64,000 bases of DNA from Gari tellinella (taxonomy: Eukaryota; Mollusca; Bivalvia; Cardiida; Psammobiidae). A program made the translations under genes and the position numbers. Below the pieces are notes generated by a model. That model did not search any database, was not told the origin of the DNA, and was given only the letters and a program-made list of their open reading frames with translations. This document shows positions 12,766 to 24,372 of this stretch, in pieces; within the stretch, counting starts at the first letter, position 1, and each line of letters opens with the position of its first letter. The stretch spans positions 46,871,550-46,935,549 of the forward strand of contig OV277864.1 in the NCBI GenBank assembly GCA_922989275.2, in the 5' to 3' direction.

Positions 12766-13011
12766 CAGTGGAGAATCTGTTATTCTTTCCCAATAAACGC
12801 GTTTACGCTAAAACTATTATTTACAGTGCAAACAGCTTGGAGCCAGATCGGACGCCGGGTAACCCGGCGTCTGATCAGGCTCCAAACTGTTTGCCACCAA
12901 GATAAACATGAATTATCAGAATTGTCCAAAAGTTGTAATTTTCTACGTTTTATTGCTTTGCGTTTGCGTCCGTTTGCGTTTAAACGGGAAAGAATAACAT
13001 ATTCTCCACTG
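12766..13011. mobile_element. MITE family A, complete, TA-flanked
   Basis: CAGTGGAGAATCTGTTATTC at the left and GAATAACATATTCTCCACTG at the right are inverted termini, each flanked by TA. The central hairpin (12829-12894) has a GGGTAACCC tip. The subterminal words GCGTTTACGCTAAAACTATT and GTTTGCGTTTAAACGGGAAA are typical of the family. Confidence 0.85.
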
Positions 13012-13089
13012 TACGAGTGCATACCCTAACTTGAAGACTTTGCAAATGAACCATGGCTGGCATTACACGATATGTCAAGATAAAGTCTT

Positions 13090-13190
13090 AAAGCAAACTG
13101 ACATTAAGGCAGAAGCTCCTACTGGAGCATTATGTTTCTAATGGAGCATTATGCTCCTAATGGAGCATTCTGCTTCAATTTCAGTCTACT
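13090..13190. repeat. Short GGAGCATT/GCTCC repeats
   Basis: TGGAGCATTATG recurs three times alongside GCTCCTA words, giving small overlapping tandem and inverted repeats, probably a diverged centre of the AGCTCC-tip foldback family. Confidence 0.45.
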
Positions 13191-13449
13191 TTGATAGGTG
13201 ATCTGTTTCCAGAACAAGAAACAGACTAGTTAGTCTGAAGAAAGATACTGACAATGCAAATAATCTTGTAAAATCTAAACTATTTTCATTTATTACATCT
13301 GAATAAAAGTAAAACATGTACCTTTCAATAAAACACACGACTTTATTCAACGACAGTTGCTTAAATATAGTACAATCATAAGCTATGGACGTTTTCATCG
13401 CAGTAATGCATTCTGCTTAAATACGTTGGTAAAATATTTTTGTCCTAAT

Positions 13450-13905
13450 CCGCTGGTCCGATTTGAAAGTAATTTCACACAAATGATTCATAGGTGACCA
13501 TCTACCAGATTTCTTCAAATAATTGTGCTATCTTAAAAACATGGCCGCCAGTGAGTAGGGCCAGTATTCCAATCATATAATTGTAAAGTAATTTTTTTCA
13601 AACTCTTATTCTCTGAAACTGCTAGTCCCAATTGGAAATTATTTTACACAAATGATCCATTGATGACCCTCTACCAGATTTCTTAAAATAATTTTGTTAT
13701 CTTACAAAATATCGTCGCGAGTTGGTTATGCAAGTTTTATTCACACATTACTACATAGTGAACAGTTTAATAATCTTCTTCTCTGAAAAAAAAACGTGTG
13801 CAAAATTAAAATAAAACTTACACAATTGATCCATTAATGACCATTTTCCAGATTTCTTGAAATTATTTTGATATCTTAAAATACATGGCCGGTGGTTTGG
13901 GCAAG
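13450..13905. repeat. Three diverged tandem units of about 165 bp
   Basis: Each unit contains a variant of CCAGATTTCTTCAAATAATT followed by a TATCTTA word and a GGCCGCCAG-like segment, near 13500-13550, 13670-13725 and 13840-13895. The units are well diverged. I see no coding frame shared among them. Confidence 0.5.
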
Positions 13906-14123
13906 TTTTTCTGAACATGGTTTGCATAGGACACATGTATTTTTCAAATTCACAATGTTTGTAAGTAACAAGTAAAGTACTCTTTGTTTTATCCATAAGG
14001 TTTGACCTGTCAGTCATCACTTTCCGTCAACTTTCGTTGGTACCATCGAAAGTTTCCGTATACTTTATTTATAAATCAATGAAAGCTTCAGGTATTATAC
14101 TTCAGTCGATTATCTAACGCCAC

Positions 14124-14195
14124 TGTCGCAATAGCTCAGTGGATAGTGTCATTGACTCGTAGTGCTAGGGTCGTTGGTTCGATTATAGGTTCTGT
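14124..14195 (+). repeat. tRNA-like (SINE-head) module, left
   Basis: ATAGCTCAGTGGATAG resembles a polymerase III A box and GGTTCGATTA a B box, with tRNA-like spacing. A continuous cloverleaf with an intact acceptor stem is not evident, so this is a tRNA-derived module and not a working tRNA gene. The equivalent module in copy 2 is near 29590-29660. Confidence 0.6.
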
Positions 14196-14357
14196 TTTGT
14201 AAACGTCGGCTTCAGGTATTTTTTTGCAATAACTATATATTTTACTTAAATAAAACAGTAAACGTTTGTGTAAAGAAAAACTTGCTGCTTAACGAAATAC
14301 AGAAGTAACACAGAGACCTTTAAGCCAGAGAGTGCTTTGCATAATGTAATGTTGCTA

Positions 14358-14604
14358 CAGTGGAGAAAACGTTTTACTTTCCCAATAAACGCGTTTACGC
14401 TAAAACTATTATTTCCATAGCAAACAGTTTGGAGCCCGATCAGACGCCTGGTAACCCGGCGTCTGATCAGGCTCCAAACCTTTTGCCACTCAGATCAACA
14501 TGAATAGCAAATATTGTCGAAAATTTGTCCTGCTTGATGATTTATTGATATGCGTTTGCGTTTCGTATGCGTTTAAATGGGAGAGAATAACATTTTCTCC
14601 ACTG
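14358..14604. mobile_element. MITE family A nested in the paired-module element
   Basis: It runs from CAGTGGAGAAAACGTT to TTTTCTCCACTG with TA on both sides. The hairpin at 14421-14488 has one unmatched tip base. The sequence to its left (GCTTTGCATAATGTAATG) and right (CGCACTTTTCTATCCAAG) is continuous in copy 2 of the host element, which confirms insertion. Confidence 0.85.
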
Positions 14605-14749
14605 TATACGCACTTTTCTATCCAAGTTTCCTGGCAAGTTCACTGTACTTTATTTTATACAATTGCATGAATATTGATATGGTTTGTATGTGTCTACCAT
14701 AAACAATTTAAAAAAAAAGACACATTAAGAAATATTACAAAATAAACTC

Positions 14750-14820
14750 TATGGGGTATCGAACCCATAACCCTTACGTTGGAAGCGCAGACACATAACT
14801 ACTGAGCTATTACCGACTGT
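14750..14820 (-). repeat. tRNA-like (SINE-head) module, right, reversed
   Basis: On the minus strand, GGTAATAGCTCAGTAGTT (A-box-like) is followed by GGGTTCGATACCCC (B-box-like). It faces the left module at 14124-14195. The matching module in copy 2 is at about 29930-30000 (minus) and looks better preserved there. Confidence 0.65.
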
Positions 14821-14849
14821 AGTTATCTTTATCAGATACTATAATCAAA

Positions 14850-17703
14850 TTGTCGGAGCTCTGAAATATCATGTGTAAAGCAGAAAAGACCTGGTTATCA
14901 TGTCATGATCTTACTTTGAAAAAGCTGTATAAAGTTGAATATATTTCTAAGCGTAAGCGATTTGATCGCGCGGTACACAGAGCGAAGCGTTTACATGGGT
15001 ACTCATTGCAAGAGCAGATTTTAAATGAGTGTGAGGTTGACTCGACAAAGTTTTGGAAGTCAATAGGTAAAATTGGTGTTAACTGCTCTAATTCCAGTTA
15101 TATTCCAATGGAAGTCATTTTACCAGACGGTTCTGTATCATGTGATAAGGCTACTGTTCTGGAAAAATGACGTAAAGATTTTAGTTCTCTGTTTCGTGCT
15201 TCAAATTCTGAGCATACTAACTTAGTTAATAATGCTGCTGATCCCAATGTAGAAATTAGTTTTAATGAAGGTATATCGATACTGTAGGTACATAAAGCTG
15301 TGATGTCAATCAATAAAGGTAAAGCTTGTGGTGTTGACAATATACCAATTGAAGTATTGAATAATGATACAGCTATGTCTTTTATGCATGTTTTATTCAA
15401 TGTTTGCTTTGAAAAAGGTATAGTACCTTCTATGGGGGTAAATGTATCATTAACCCTATTCCAAAGTCATCTACTGTAGATAAAAGGGATCCTTTGTCGT
15501 ATCGTGGAATATCATTAGCATCTTCTATGTATTAAGTATATTGTAACATACTGAATCAAAGGCTGTGTACATGGGCTGAGGCTAATGGTAAAATATGTGA
15601 CGAGCAGAATGGATTTAGAAAGGAAAGAAGCACCACTGATCATATTATCTCTTTATCAAGTATTATTGAAACTAGAAAGAAATTACGCAAATCTACATTC
15701 TGCGCTTTTATAGATTTTAAGAAGGCATACGACACAATTGATAGAGACTTGCTGTGCAACAGGTTGTCAAATATAGGAATATGTGGTAAAATGTTACAAG
15801 CTATTAAGTCTTTATATGTTTCTGTAAGTTCATGCGTTAGGGTAAATGGTTTTAACACCGAGTGGTTTGATGTTAACTGTGGATTACGTCAGGGCTGTAT
15901 TTTGTCGCCGTTGCTGTTTAATCTTTATATAAACGACTTGACGGTGTATCTTAAATCTTTCGACAAAGGTGTAATGCTTGAAAATGAAGTAATTTGTTTA
16001 AAATTCTATGCAGACGACATAGTCATACTTGCAGAATCTTCCGATGATCTGCAAGTTCTATTGTCTGCATTGAATAACTGGTGTAAAATGAATGTCATGA
16101 CTGTAAATCCAGATAAAAGTAATGTAATGCATTTTAGACCTAATTCAATCCCTGTTACCTCATTCAATTGTATGTGTGGTACTAGCCAGTTGAAACTTGT
16201 CGATAGATATACTTATTTAGGTGTAGTTTTGCATGAACATTTGGACATGAATGTAACCGTTAAGGCTGTAGCGCAAAGTGCAGGTAGAGCCTTAGGATTG
16301 TTGATAGCTAAATGTAAATCTATTGGCGGACTTCCTTGCGATGTTTTTACTAAACTATATGATTCCGTTGTCTGGCCTGTTGTGAACTATAGTGCTCCGC
16401 TGTGGGGGTATCGTACTTACTCCTGCATCGAAGCAGTTCACAACAGAGCGCAACGTTTTTTTCTTGGAGTTGGAAAGTACACTCCAAATGATGGATTGTC
16501 GGGTGAATTGGGCTGGAAATCGCCGGTAGTCCGCCAGTGGAAAAGTATTGCTTTATATTGGTTAAGGCTTAGTCGCATGGACAGGTTGAGAGTTGATAAA
16601 AGAATAGCGCTTTGGTCTTATAACAAGTCTTGTCGTTCGTGTAAGAATTGGTGTTACAATGTTTCAGCTTTTCTTAATGCGAACGACATGGCTTGTTATA
16701 ACTCACTAGAAACTCCTATTGCTAGATCGTTTACAAATAGGGTCGAAGGACAAGTGCATGATAATTTTATTAATAACTGGAAATTAAAAATTAATGCTGA
16801 TATTGGTTCATCAGGACGTGGTCGCAATACGATAAGATTGTATAAAACTTTCAAGGAAGATTTTGGTGTTGAAACTTATTGTACAATTATTTTGCCACCG
16901 AGTCATCGTTCAGCTTTTGCAAAATTTAGATTAGGGGTGGCAACCATACGTTTAGAAACTGGAAGGTATGAAGGTCTTGATGAAGAATTAAGACTTTGTC
17001 CCATGTGTGATAAGAATGCTGTCGAGAATGAAGTACACGTTTTGTTAAATTGTGAATTGTATAACGATCTCAGAGAGGAATTGTTTCTTTAATATGTCAG
17101 ACTGTGATAAATTAAGATATATCTTTTCCAACACAGATATGGTTAGAACGTGTGCCAAAACCTGTTTTAATATTTAACATAGACGACAGCTTTTCGTAAG
17201 CAGATAAACTTTAATACATAAATGATTACTTTTTATTGTAAATAATGTATTAATTATTACTTTAAATTTCAAATGTATTTCATAACAGTATATATACAAC
17301 GTCCATTAATCAGTTTATTTCAAATCTGATTTGAGATAATAGTCGATGTTTTATAATGTTCTTTAAGTTGACTTGTTTGGTCCTTTTGTCTGTCAAAGTT
17401 TAATTCGATTTTTATTGCAGATTTTAAAGACAGTCATAGCATTTTGTTAAAACGATATGATTGCCTAGATTAATGGAAGTTGTATGTATTTTAGACTATC
17501 ATGTATATACAATATATGTGGTTGGTATCTTATTAGATGTATATAAGTATGTGCAATAGTTTAAAGGACAGTGAATGTAAATTTCACTTAACATAGTATC
17601 TTATAATTCATTTATGAATGGTATGGTTACGTTGTATCTTATGATGTATTTTCTGTTGCATTTATATTTGTTGTAACCATGATGAGACTCAAATAAAGAA
17701 TGA
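14850..17703 (+). mobile_element. LINE A: 5'-truncated non-LTR retrotransposon
   Basis: The insertion extends from just before the ORF at 14871 to about six bases after an AATAAA at 17692. The endonuclease region is missing; the first readable part is the linker before the reverse transcriptase. The 3' UTR is about 600 bp and AT-rich. The insertion lies inside the paired-module element, whose sequence resumes at CTTCGTTGAATGG. The exact 5' boundary is uncertain because the host element is diverged there. Confidence 0.8.
14871..17092 (+). pseudogene. LINE A reverse transcriptase ORF, disrupted
   Basis: The reading frame covers the pre-RT linker (14871-15167), the RT domain and the C-terminal region. 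RT motifs are FIDFKKAYD (near 15707), GLRQGCILSPLLFNLY (near 15880) and the catalytic YADD (near 16007). A cysteine/histidine tail with CPMCDK ends the protein at about 17090. Lesions are stops at 15168, near 15285 and near 15534, and a frameshift near 15435 within a run of G. From about 15537 to the end the frame is open. No function remains for the host. Confidence 0.85.
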
Positions 17704-18074
17704 ACCTTCGTTGAATGGCTTATTTACTATACACTGTTTTGTTGTTTCCGGAAGATACAAATAACTTACGGAAAAATACGGAATATTCATAAACTGACAG
17801 GTCAAACATTATCGACAATATACACAATGCTAAGGATGAATGTGTTGATATTGTACACTGTATTATTGTTTTTGTAACCTATTGGTGCCGAGCGTCCAAT
17901 AAAAATGACATATGCAAACAGCGTAATGCGGCGGCTGATCAGAGTCTTCAGTATTTGCTGATATGAGTTTCAATATAAAACAAAACGAAAATGAAACTTT
18001 ACACCAGGCACCCCTTAGATAAAAATATACTAATAGTTCAATATGTAAACATGAAATGATTCACTGGTCACAAA
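17704..18074. other. No gene; repeat flanks
   Basis: To 17809 this is the right end of the paired-module element. After it, 17875-18065 is a diverged relative of 7555-7735. No coding sequence is visible. Confidence 0.5.
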
Positions 18075-18329
18075 TGCAGGGCTGCCATAAGTTGACATAA
18101 AAATCATAAGATTTCCAAATTTGCGTTTTTCAAGTGCGATTTTACGAGTCGTTCCTTTATCCCATCGCCTGTTTCTCGATTTGTTGACAGTGGCTGCTTT
18201 AAGCAGGCTGAAAGTAAAGCAGAATGCGCCTTAAGGCGCATTCTGTTTTACTTTTAGCCTGCTTTAAGCTACCATGTACTAAAAAAATCCTAAGATTTAG
18301 GAAAAATCCGGAGAAATGGCAGCCCTGCA
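18075..18329. mobile_element. Foldback element with GCAGGGCTGCC ends
   Basis: TGCAGGGCTGCCAT at the left is inverted to ATGGCAGCCCTGCA at the right. The centre is a long hairpin in which TTTAAGCAGGCTGAAAGTAA pairs with TTACTTTTAGCCTGCTTTAA around GCGCCTTAAGGCGC. A second member of the family, within the duplicated segment, occupies about 18998-19250. Confidence 0.75.
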
Positions 18330-18862
18330 AATGGGTTAATGGATTAAGGCGATATAAATGAAGATATATATTGGGCGTGTTATATATTATTGTTACTCTA
18401 CAATATATAGACCCTGGCTTGACCTACCATTAGTCTACATAAGGCCTGGGTATTTTATATCCAGCAATAGCTTAACACATTCAAGTAGACAATACTATGC
18501 ATCTAGAAAGTTATCAATCAAATTATAATACGTTCCAGACATATAAATATTAATATTGTTTGAAAATATGGCATCAAGCAGACATGAAGTGATCAGTGAT
18601 ATGTTCAAGTCATGTCATTTTTACCAGACTTAAAGGCCCATTGATGTTTGATAATTCTGTTTATTATAGACAAGTCTATATAGCAAACACGTATTTTCTG
18701 TTAAACCTGAATTTTTATTTATTCAATAAATCTGGATCCGTAGAAATTTTGTTTATTAATCAGCATACACTTCATGTAGGAACTTATGTTTTGCCGGTCA
18801 AACTCTAAACTCCGTTTAACGCCATATGTTCAAACATTATAAATATTTATATGTCTGGAAAT
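18330..18862. other. No gene seen
   Basis: AT-rich noncoding stretch before the duplicated segment. A 70-codon open frame at 18596-18808 has no recognisable feature. Confidence 0.45.
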
Positions 18863-21800
18863 TATTATGAATGTATTGATAACATTCAATAGATACATAG
18901 TAATATACGCTGTTCGGGTGTCTAGAAGGCCTAGTGGTAAGCGCATCCCATTCGCACCATGTATCGAGTTCGATGCGGTATATAAGAGGATACATCCAGG
19001 GCTGTCTTGAGTTGATAAAAATAAAAATGGTAAGATTTCAAATTTTCCATTTTTCCAGCGCGAGTTTACTAATCGTACCTTTACCCCATAGTCTGTTGCC
19101 AGTTGTGAAGACATATGACTACTTAAAACATGTTGAAAGTAAAGCAAAATGCGCGTTAAGGCGCATCTGTCAGCCTGTTTTAAGTTATCATCTGCTAATA
19201 TAAAAAATCCGATGACTTTGGAAAAATCTGGAGAATTAGAAGCCCTGTACATTGGTCGCCCGCCCAGACACGCGGGGTTTCTCCCGAGACTCCAATTTCC
19301 TCCCACAGAAATGTCCGAATACGCCATCATTTAAGCTCTCGAGAGTACTTCGTATAAGTTGTTGCAGCATTTGTAATATTTGATGAAGAAATAAGGTTTA
19401 AACTCCCTTTTAACTATTACATGCACTGAGGTAAATCTAGGGTCCTAGTCCTTACTCAATCATCCCTAAAACTTCACTATAGGAATAAACAACATCTTTT
19501 TGACGTTAATGACGGTATGACTACATTAGCTTCGCAGGGGGTAAATTTTGTAAACGCCCGAAGGGCGTTTTCAATTTAATTTACCCCCGAAGCTAATGTA
19601 GTCATACCGTCATGAGCGGCAAAAAGATGTTGTTTATTCCTTATATTTATATTTTTATTTTCTGTCATCCATTTAATGTGTAGTTTGACCAGATTTGTTT
19701 TCATGTATATGAATATACCATATACCGGCCAAATGGGTTTGATAGATGTAATATCGATGTAATAGCCATTCCAGTTTCTAAATATGGTGTCAAAAGTAGT
19801 CCTTACTACATGTACTGTATTTGCATGATAATTTCAGGGTTTTACGCAGTAAACTTTCTCGCTGTGCTTTAAGAACGCTCGTAAGAAATTAAAACAAAAA
19901 TTTCAATCTGAATATCCATTATCAAAGCATATTTTAAACAATTAGGTGGCGCAAGTTTTTATACACGCTTTACACTTAGCAACGCTGAAATGCGACTACA
20001 TGTACACAGTCAGCATGTACACACACCCGCGGCTATCCGTGGCATATCCGATACACATAGGCTAGTTTAAATATGTCATAACGGAACATTACGTTACCAA
20101 TTTAGTAAGTGTGAATGCATTATTTTGCTTTATGTTTGAGCGACTTTCCTATGTATTCTGGTGAACAAATTGTTTGAAGTTGTCAATTTCAAACCGGAAT
20201 TGGAAGACAACTAGTCTAATCTATAAATAGATCCCTGCTCCACTCGGAGAAGGGAGAGAACGCGTACAGCTTTAATGACGGAGTGTAATATGATAACCTC
20301 CCTTAAAAACAGCAATTAGTTTGTTTTTTATCGCACATTGATTTTAATTGAACTGTCTGCGACTTTAAATAGGGGTTTCGAAATACCCAAACGGATAATC
20401 TTAAAGTAGATCCTAACTTGGTCGGTATCTCTCCGCCGTATGGAAGATATTCTTCGCGGCGGAGACTCCGCCCTCTTTCTAACTGGCTGGGACCGGATTC
20501 GATTCGTAGGTTCATCGAGAATTGACCTGCATATTTTTAATACGATTACATAGAGACTTTACAGGTTGAATGTAAATATAAAGAAATCCCATATTCTCAT
20601 TTAGTTTAGTACACTTTTGTTTTGGTTCATCCTAACAATATAATGCAAAATGACAAACAGTGCATATCATGATCAATGCGATCCTGCAAGAGCTCTCTGA
20701 TCAGGGTCTACAATATTTGCACAGTACATATGTACCCTTCACAGGTAAACTGTTCGCAAACGAAGAGTATACTTGTCTATATGGTTGAATGGTGTTCATG
20801 GAGGTATGAAAAAACACTGGTCACACTTTATGAAACCGCATAGCAGTTTCATTTAAAAGTGTGACCGATTTTGTTTGCATACCTCCATAAGCATAAAAAT
20901 TATGCGAATTATTCCTTCTAATAAAAAATCACTACTAAATTTAAAAAGGAAATTAAATAGATAATCTGACACGAGTGTTAATTATTTAACACTTTGAAAC
21001 CGTATGTTGTAGCCCCTCCGTCATATAGTTTTACCTTCAAAAGCGTTGTTTTGTAGTAACGTCATTGTTAATAACGCCATTTGGCGTCCTGCTTCATGCA
21101 GCGCTTGTTGAGAATATTTGTACTAAGAGAAAATAGTCCCGACAAGGCGTGACCTAAATCTGTTTGGTTTATGGAGTTATGAACAAAAAAGTACAGTCAA
21201 TCACAGCTCCGCAAATGTAATGAAAACAAACAATATCAAATTATACAGTCATGAACATGGAACATAAATACTTTCTATATCCTAGCAGATGATAGCTTAA
21301 CACAGGCTGAAAGTAGAATAGAATGCACATATACTTTACTTTTAAGCTGCTTTAATTTGTCACCTGTCTTTAAACTAGACATGCTATGGGGTTAAGGGTT
21401 AAATACATCCTGACACATGACTGTTTCAAGCGGGTAGGAGCTTTTCTATTATACCTTTACACAGCTTTAAAGCATCAACATGTCTGTGAAACTGACAGCG
21501 TGCACTGAAAGAAAATGTGCATGTCACTGACATGTTTCCAGATTTGTTTGTATCAACATTGTCTGTCATAACAATGTGTAAGACATGCAGCCTGTCAGTG
21601 ACATATCTGATAAAGGATGACGTGGTTTGATTACAATTGACATCTTATCTTCTCGCCTCACATCACTAGTCATTGACGCATTCATATTGTGTATGCGTCG
21701 TGTTTATCTAAAACATGTTATATGCCAATATTTAACAACTGTTGCCAGTAACTCATGCAACCCTTGTGACGAGTATACTCTTCATTTTTAAACAGTGTAC

Positions 21801-22071
21801 CTATTAGGGGATACTCGTCTTATGCAAACAGTGTATGAGCCGCCTCACCAGCTCATAAGTGTATCAAGCATGTGAGTTGAAATTGAGATCGTTCTGAAGC
21901 ATTTGAATGGTCATATTTGAGCATATTCTCAAATCTGACCCGTCAAATGCTTGAGAACGATCTGAGACTCAAACCAGACGAGTTTAACCTTATATCCAGC
22001 GTATGTACTGTTTGTCATTTTGGAATACATGTATATTGTCAAATTAAACCCTTAATATTTCAAAAATGACT
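18863..22071. repeat. Segmental duplication, copy 1
   Basis: Starting at TATTATGAATGTATTGATAA and ending at CAAAAATGACT, this segment is nearly identical, in the same orientation, to 34574-36873. It holds a SINE-like head (GGCCTAGTGGTAAGCGC, then GAGTTCGATGC, near 18927-18975) and several foldback elements. Copy 1 has an extra 1,102 bp (19478-20579) and lacks about 200 bp present in copy 2 (35392-35592). ORFs inside it occur in both copies but resemble no protein I know. Confidence 0.9.
19479..19643. repeat. Long inverted repeat present only in copy 1
   Basis: AGGAATAAACAACATCTTTT and AAAGATGTTGTTTATTCCTT are the outer arms. Pairing continues through ACGGTATGACTACATTAGCT and its complement to a GGGCGTTT/AAACGCCC tip. 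Two short unpaired patches interrupt the arms. It is a foldback element lying inside the 1.1 kb absent from copy 2. Confidence 0.8.
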
Positions 22072-22391
22072 GCCACTATCTATTCTGTTGCTCTATTCAA
22101 TACTACCTGTTGCATTTATATAGATATTTAAGGGCAGAGGTGGAACATTTTGCATGTATTTCATAAATGTGTTATGCTCACATTCAAATGTGATAAATTT
22201 GCCAACAGTTACTTGATTGAAGATAAGAAATGTATAAAATGAGCGTGTATCGTTTATTTCATATGGTTCGATAACCTATATTACACAGAACATTGATAAA
22301 ATTATGTATACACCGCTTTCTAAAAATTTTGATTGTAGATATGTAACTATTTTGGCAGATTTAAGCTTTGTAATACTTGTATTGAGAATTC

Positions 22392-23640
22392 ATGTCTGTT
22401 ACTTCATCTTTTAATATAATGTCCTGGAATGCCACCGGCATAATGTCCAGTGCTGGATACTTATGTGAAATCTTCAGAAACACAAAATTGATTTTTGTGG
22501 CATATCTGAGCACTGGTTGATGGAAAATAACAGCAACTTCTCAAACATGCTTGATAGCAATTATAGGTGTATAACTGTTATCGACAAGGATTGTAAATAC
22601 CCATATAAAAGGCGTTCGAGTAAAGGGGGCGTGGCTTTACTCTGGCATGTAAAGTATGATACGCACGTGTCTAACATTGCAATTGATGATGATCGTATTG
22701 TTCGTATACAGGTGAATGTAATGGACGGCACTTTTCTATTCATTTTTCAAGTATACTTACCTTGTGTGAACCATTCAGCAGATACTTACACTAATTATAT
22801 AGAACAGTTATTCAACTTGTGGAGTATGTATTCTACTTTGGGAACGGTTCTATTTATTGGTGATTTCAATGCTAAGTTTGTGTTTCCTATTTGTAATCGA
22901 ACTAGGCTTCGGGACAAACAATTTTCTCAATTCCTTGCAGATTGTAACCTAGTAGCTGTAAATACATTACCATACTGTTGTGGAGCAAAATCCAGTTATG
23001 TATCCTATGATAAAACTAAGGAGAGCTTGATTGACTATATCTGTTTACCTGTCGAAAAACAGGACGATGTAGACAAGTGCATGATTTTAGATGATCATTG
23101 TCTTAATGTATCCACGCATAGGCCAATACTGTGTTGTCTTTGCTTGGGTTCATTATCTATTTTTCACCCTTATGAATATGATAAGTCATACCGTATTAAT
23201 TGGAGTAAAGTTACCAATGAAGAATCCAGTGGTTACTTAACCACATTAAATAACTCTGAAGCTCTTTTAAAATCGAGATTTCTCAGTATTAACTCGAAAG
23301 AAGATATTGATTATACATATAACACTATCACTAACGTCATTTCAAGTGCATCTAATCAATGTATAAAAGAGCGTAAGTTTAAGCGCTTTTTGAAACCTTA
23401 TTGGAACTCAACCTTGACTGATCTTAATAAAAATCTTAACAAAATGAGAAATACTTGGATTTCAGCGGGGAAACCTCGTGGATCCGACAGTTCTTTTGCT
23501 GACTACAAAAATGCTAAAAGGGAGTTTAAGCGCCATCATAGACAATGCGTTAAGCGTTTTTTGATTGAAGAAGATCGTAAACTTGACGAATGCGCAGAGT
23601 TGAATCAGAATCGCTTTTGGCAGATAGTAAAGTGTAAAAC
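22392..23640 (+). pseudogene. LINE B endonuclease (APE-type) portion
   Basis: ATG at 22392 opens a frame with the IMSWNATG start typical of LINE apurinic-like endonucleases. A one-base frameshift near 22490 passes into the frame beginning SEHWLMENN. Further motifs are IGDFNAK (near 22858), ESLIDYIC (near 23025) and THRPIL (near 23118), which carry the expected catalytic Asn, Asp and His positions. A basic linker follows and ends at the inserted retroposon. The frameshift makes the copy defective. Confidence 0.85.
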
Positions 23641-24076
23641 TGCTCTCCGGCTCTACACTGAAACAAACAAACAAACAAACAAATTCAACCAAACAACACG
23701 GAGAGTATTGTTTTAAACATTCGTTTTACGACTTGTGAACTGCTCTCCGGCTCTACACGGAAACAAACAAACAAATTTAATCCAAACAACACGGAGAGTA
23801 TTGTTTTAAACATTCGTTTACGACTTGTGAACTACTCTCCGGCTCTACACTGAAACAAACAAACAAACAAACAAATTCAACCAAACAACATGGAGAGTAT
23901 TGTTTTAAACATTCGTTTTACGACTTGTGAACTACTCTCCGGCTCTACACTGAAACAAACAAACAAACACACAAATTCAACCAAACAACACGGAGAGTAT
24001 TGTTTTAAACATTCGTTTTACGACTTGTGAACTACTCTCCGGCTCTACACTGAAACAAACAAACAAACAAACAAAC
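23641..24076. repeat. Tandem array of about 100 bp units
   Basis: Units run 23641-23740, 23741-23832, 23833-23932, 23933-24032 and a partial 24033-24076. They differ by few substitutions and by the number of AAAC steps. Unit 2 is shorter because of a contracted AAAC run. Confidence 0.9.
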
Positions 24077-24366
24077 AAAACCCCACTCTGTTTTTAATCA
24101 TGCCATTGATCTTTTAATTATTTGACTCATTTTAAAAATGATCTTACAAACTTACTATAACAATTTTATAATCTTGGTAATAATATTGGAAGAAATTCCA
24201 TGTTTCCATGCATCTCAATATTGTATCATTTTTATTGTGAATGTAGTTATTTGTCTTTCTCGCTTTGTAGGTACATTTATATAATTTCATGTGAAGCGCT
24301 TTTGAACGCACAACTCCTGTGTGAAAAGAGCGCTATATAAATCGGGTATAATAATAATAATAATAA
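23641..24366 (+). mobile_element. Non-autonomous retroposon with 5' tandem repeats
   Basis: It is flanked by the direct duplication TAAAAC (23635-23640 and 24367-24372). The LINE B frame continues across the repaired site. The first 436 bp are four units of about 100 bp (one of 92) plus a partial fifth, each starting CTCTCCGGCTCTACAC and carrying an (AAAC)n run. The 3' end reads GCGCTATATAAATCGGGTAT followed by (AAT)n, a tail style shared by many SINEs and RTE-type elements. No ORF belongs to it. Confidence 0.8.
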
Positions 24367-24372
24367 TAAAAC

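Larger units (their letters stand above)
13998..17809. mobile_element. TA-flanked element with paired tRNA-like modules, copy 1 (interrupted)
   Basis: The left end AGGTTTGACCTGTCAG and the right end CTGACAGGTCAAAC form an inverted terminal repeat. The element is flanked by TA, with the right terminus slightly changed. Interior sequence matches the uninterrupted 685 bp copy at 29456-30140 piece by piece. Copy 1 has been split twice: by a family A MITE at 14358-14604 and by a LINE at about 14850-17703. It contains two tRNA-like modules pointing toward each other and no transposase, so it is non-autonomous. Mariner/Tc1-type mobilisation is an inference from the TA flanks. Confidence 0.75.

Noticed and set aside
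12685..13029. Recurring ORFs encoding RRRVTRRLIRLQTVC-like peptides (also near 9932-10312, 43164-43520, 47572-47880, 59669-59988)
   Set aside because: They are translations of the MITE hairpin cassette, readable on either strand because it is palindromic. The similarity reflects repeat copy number, not a protein family.
18934..19334. ORFs in both strands of the duplicated segment (again at 34645-35045)
   Set aside because: They overlap a SINE-like head and a foldback element. Their conservation between the two copies follows from the recent duplication, not from coding constraint.
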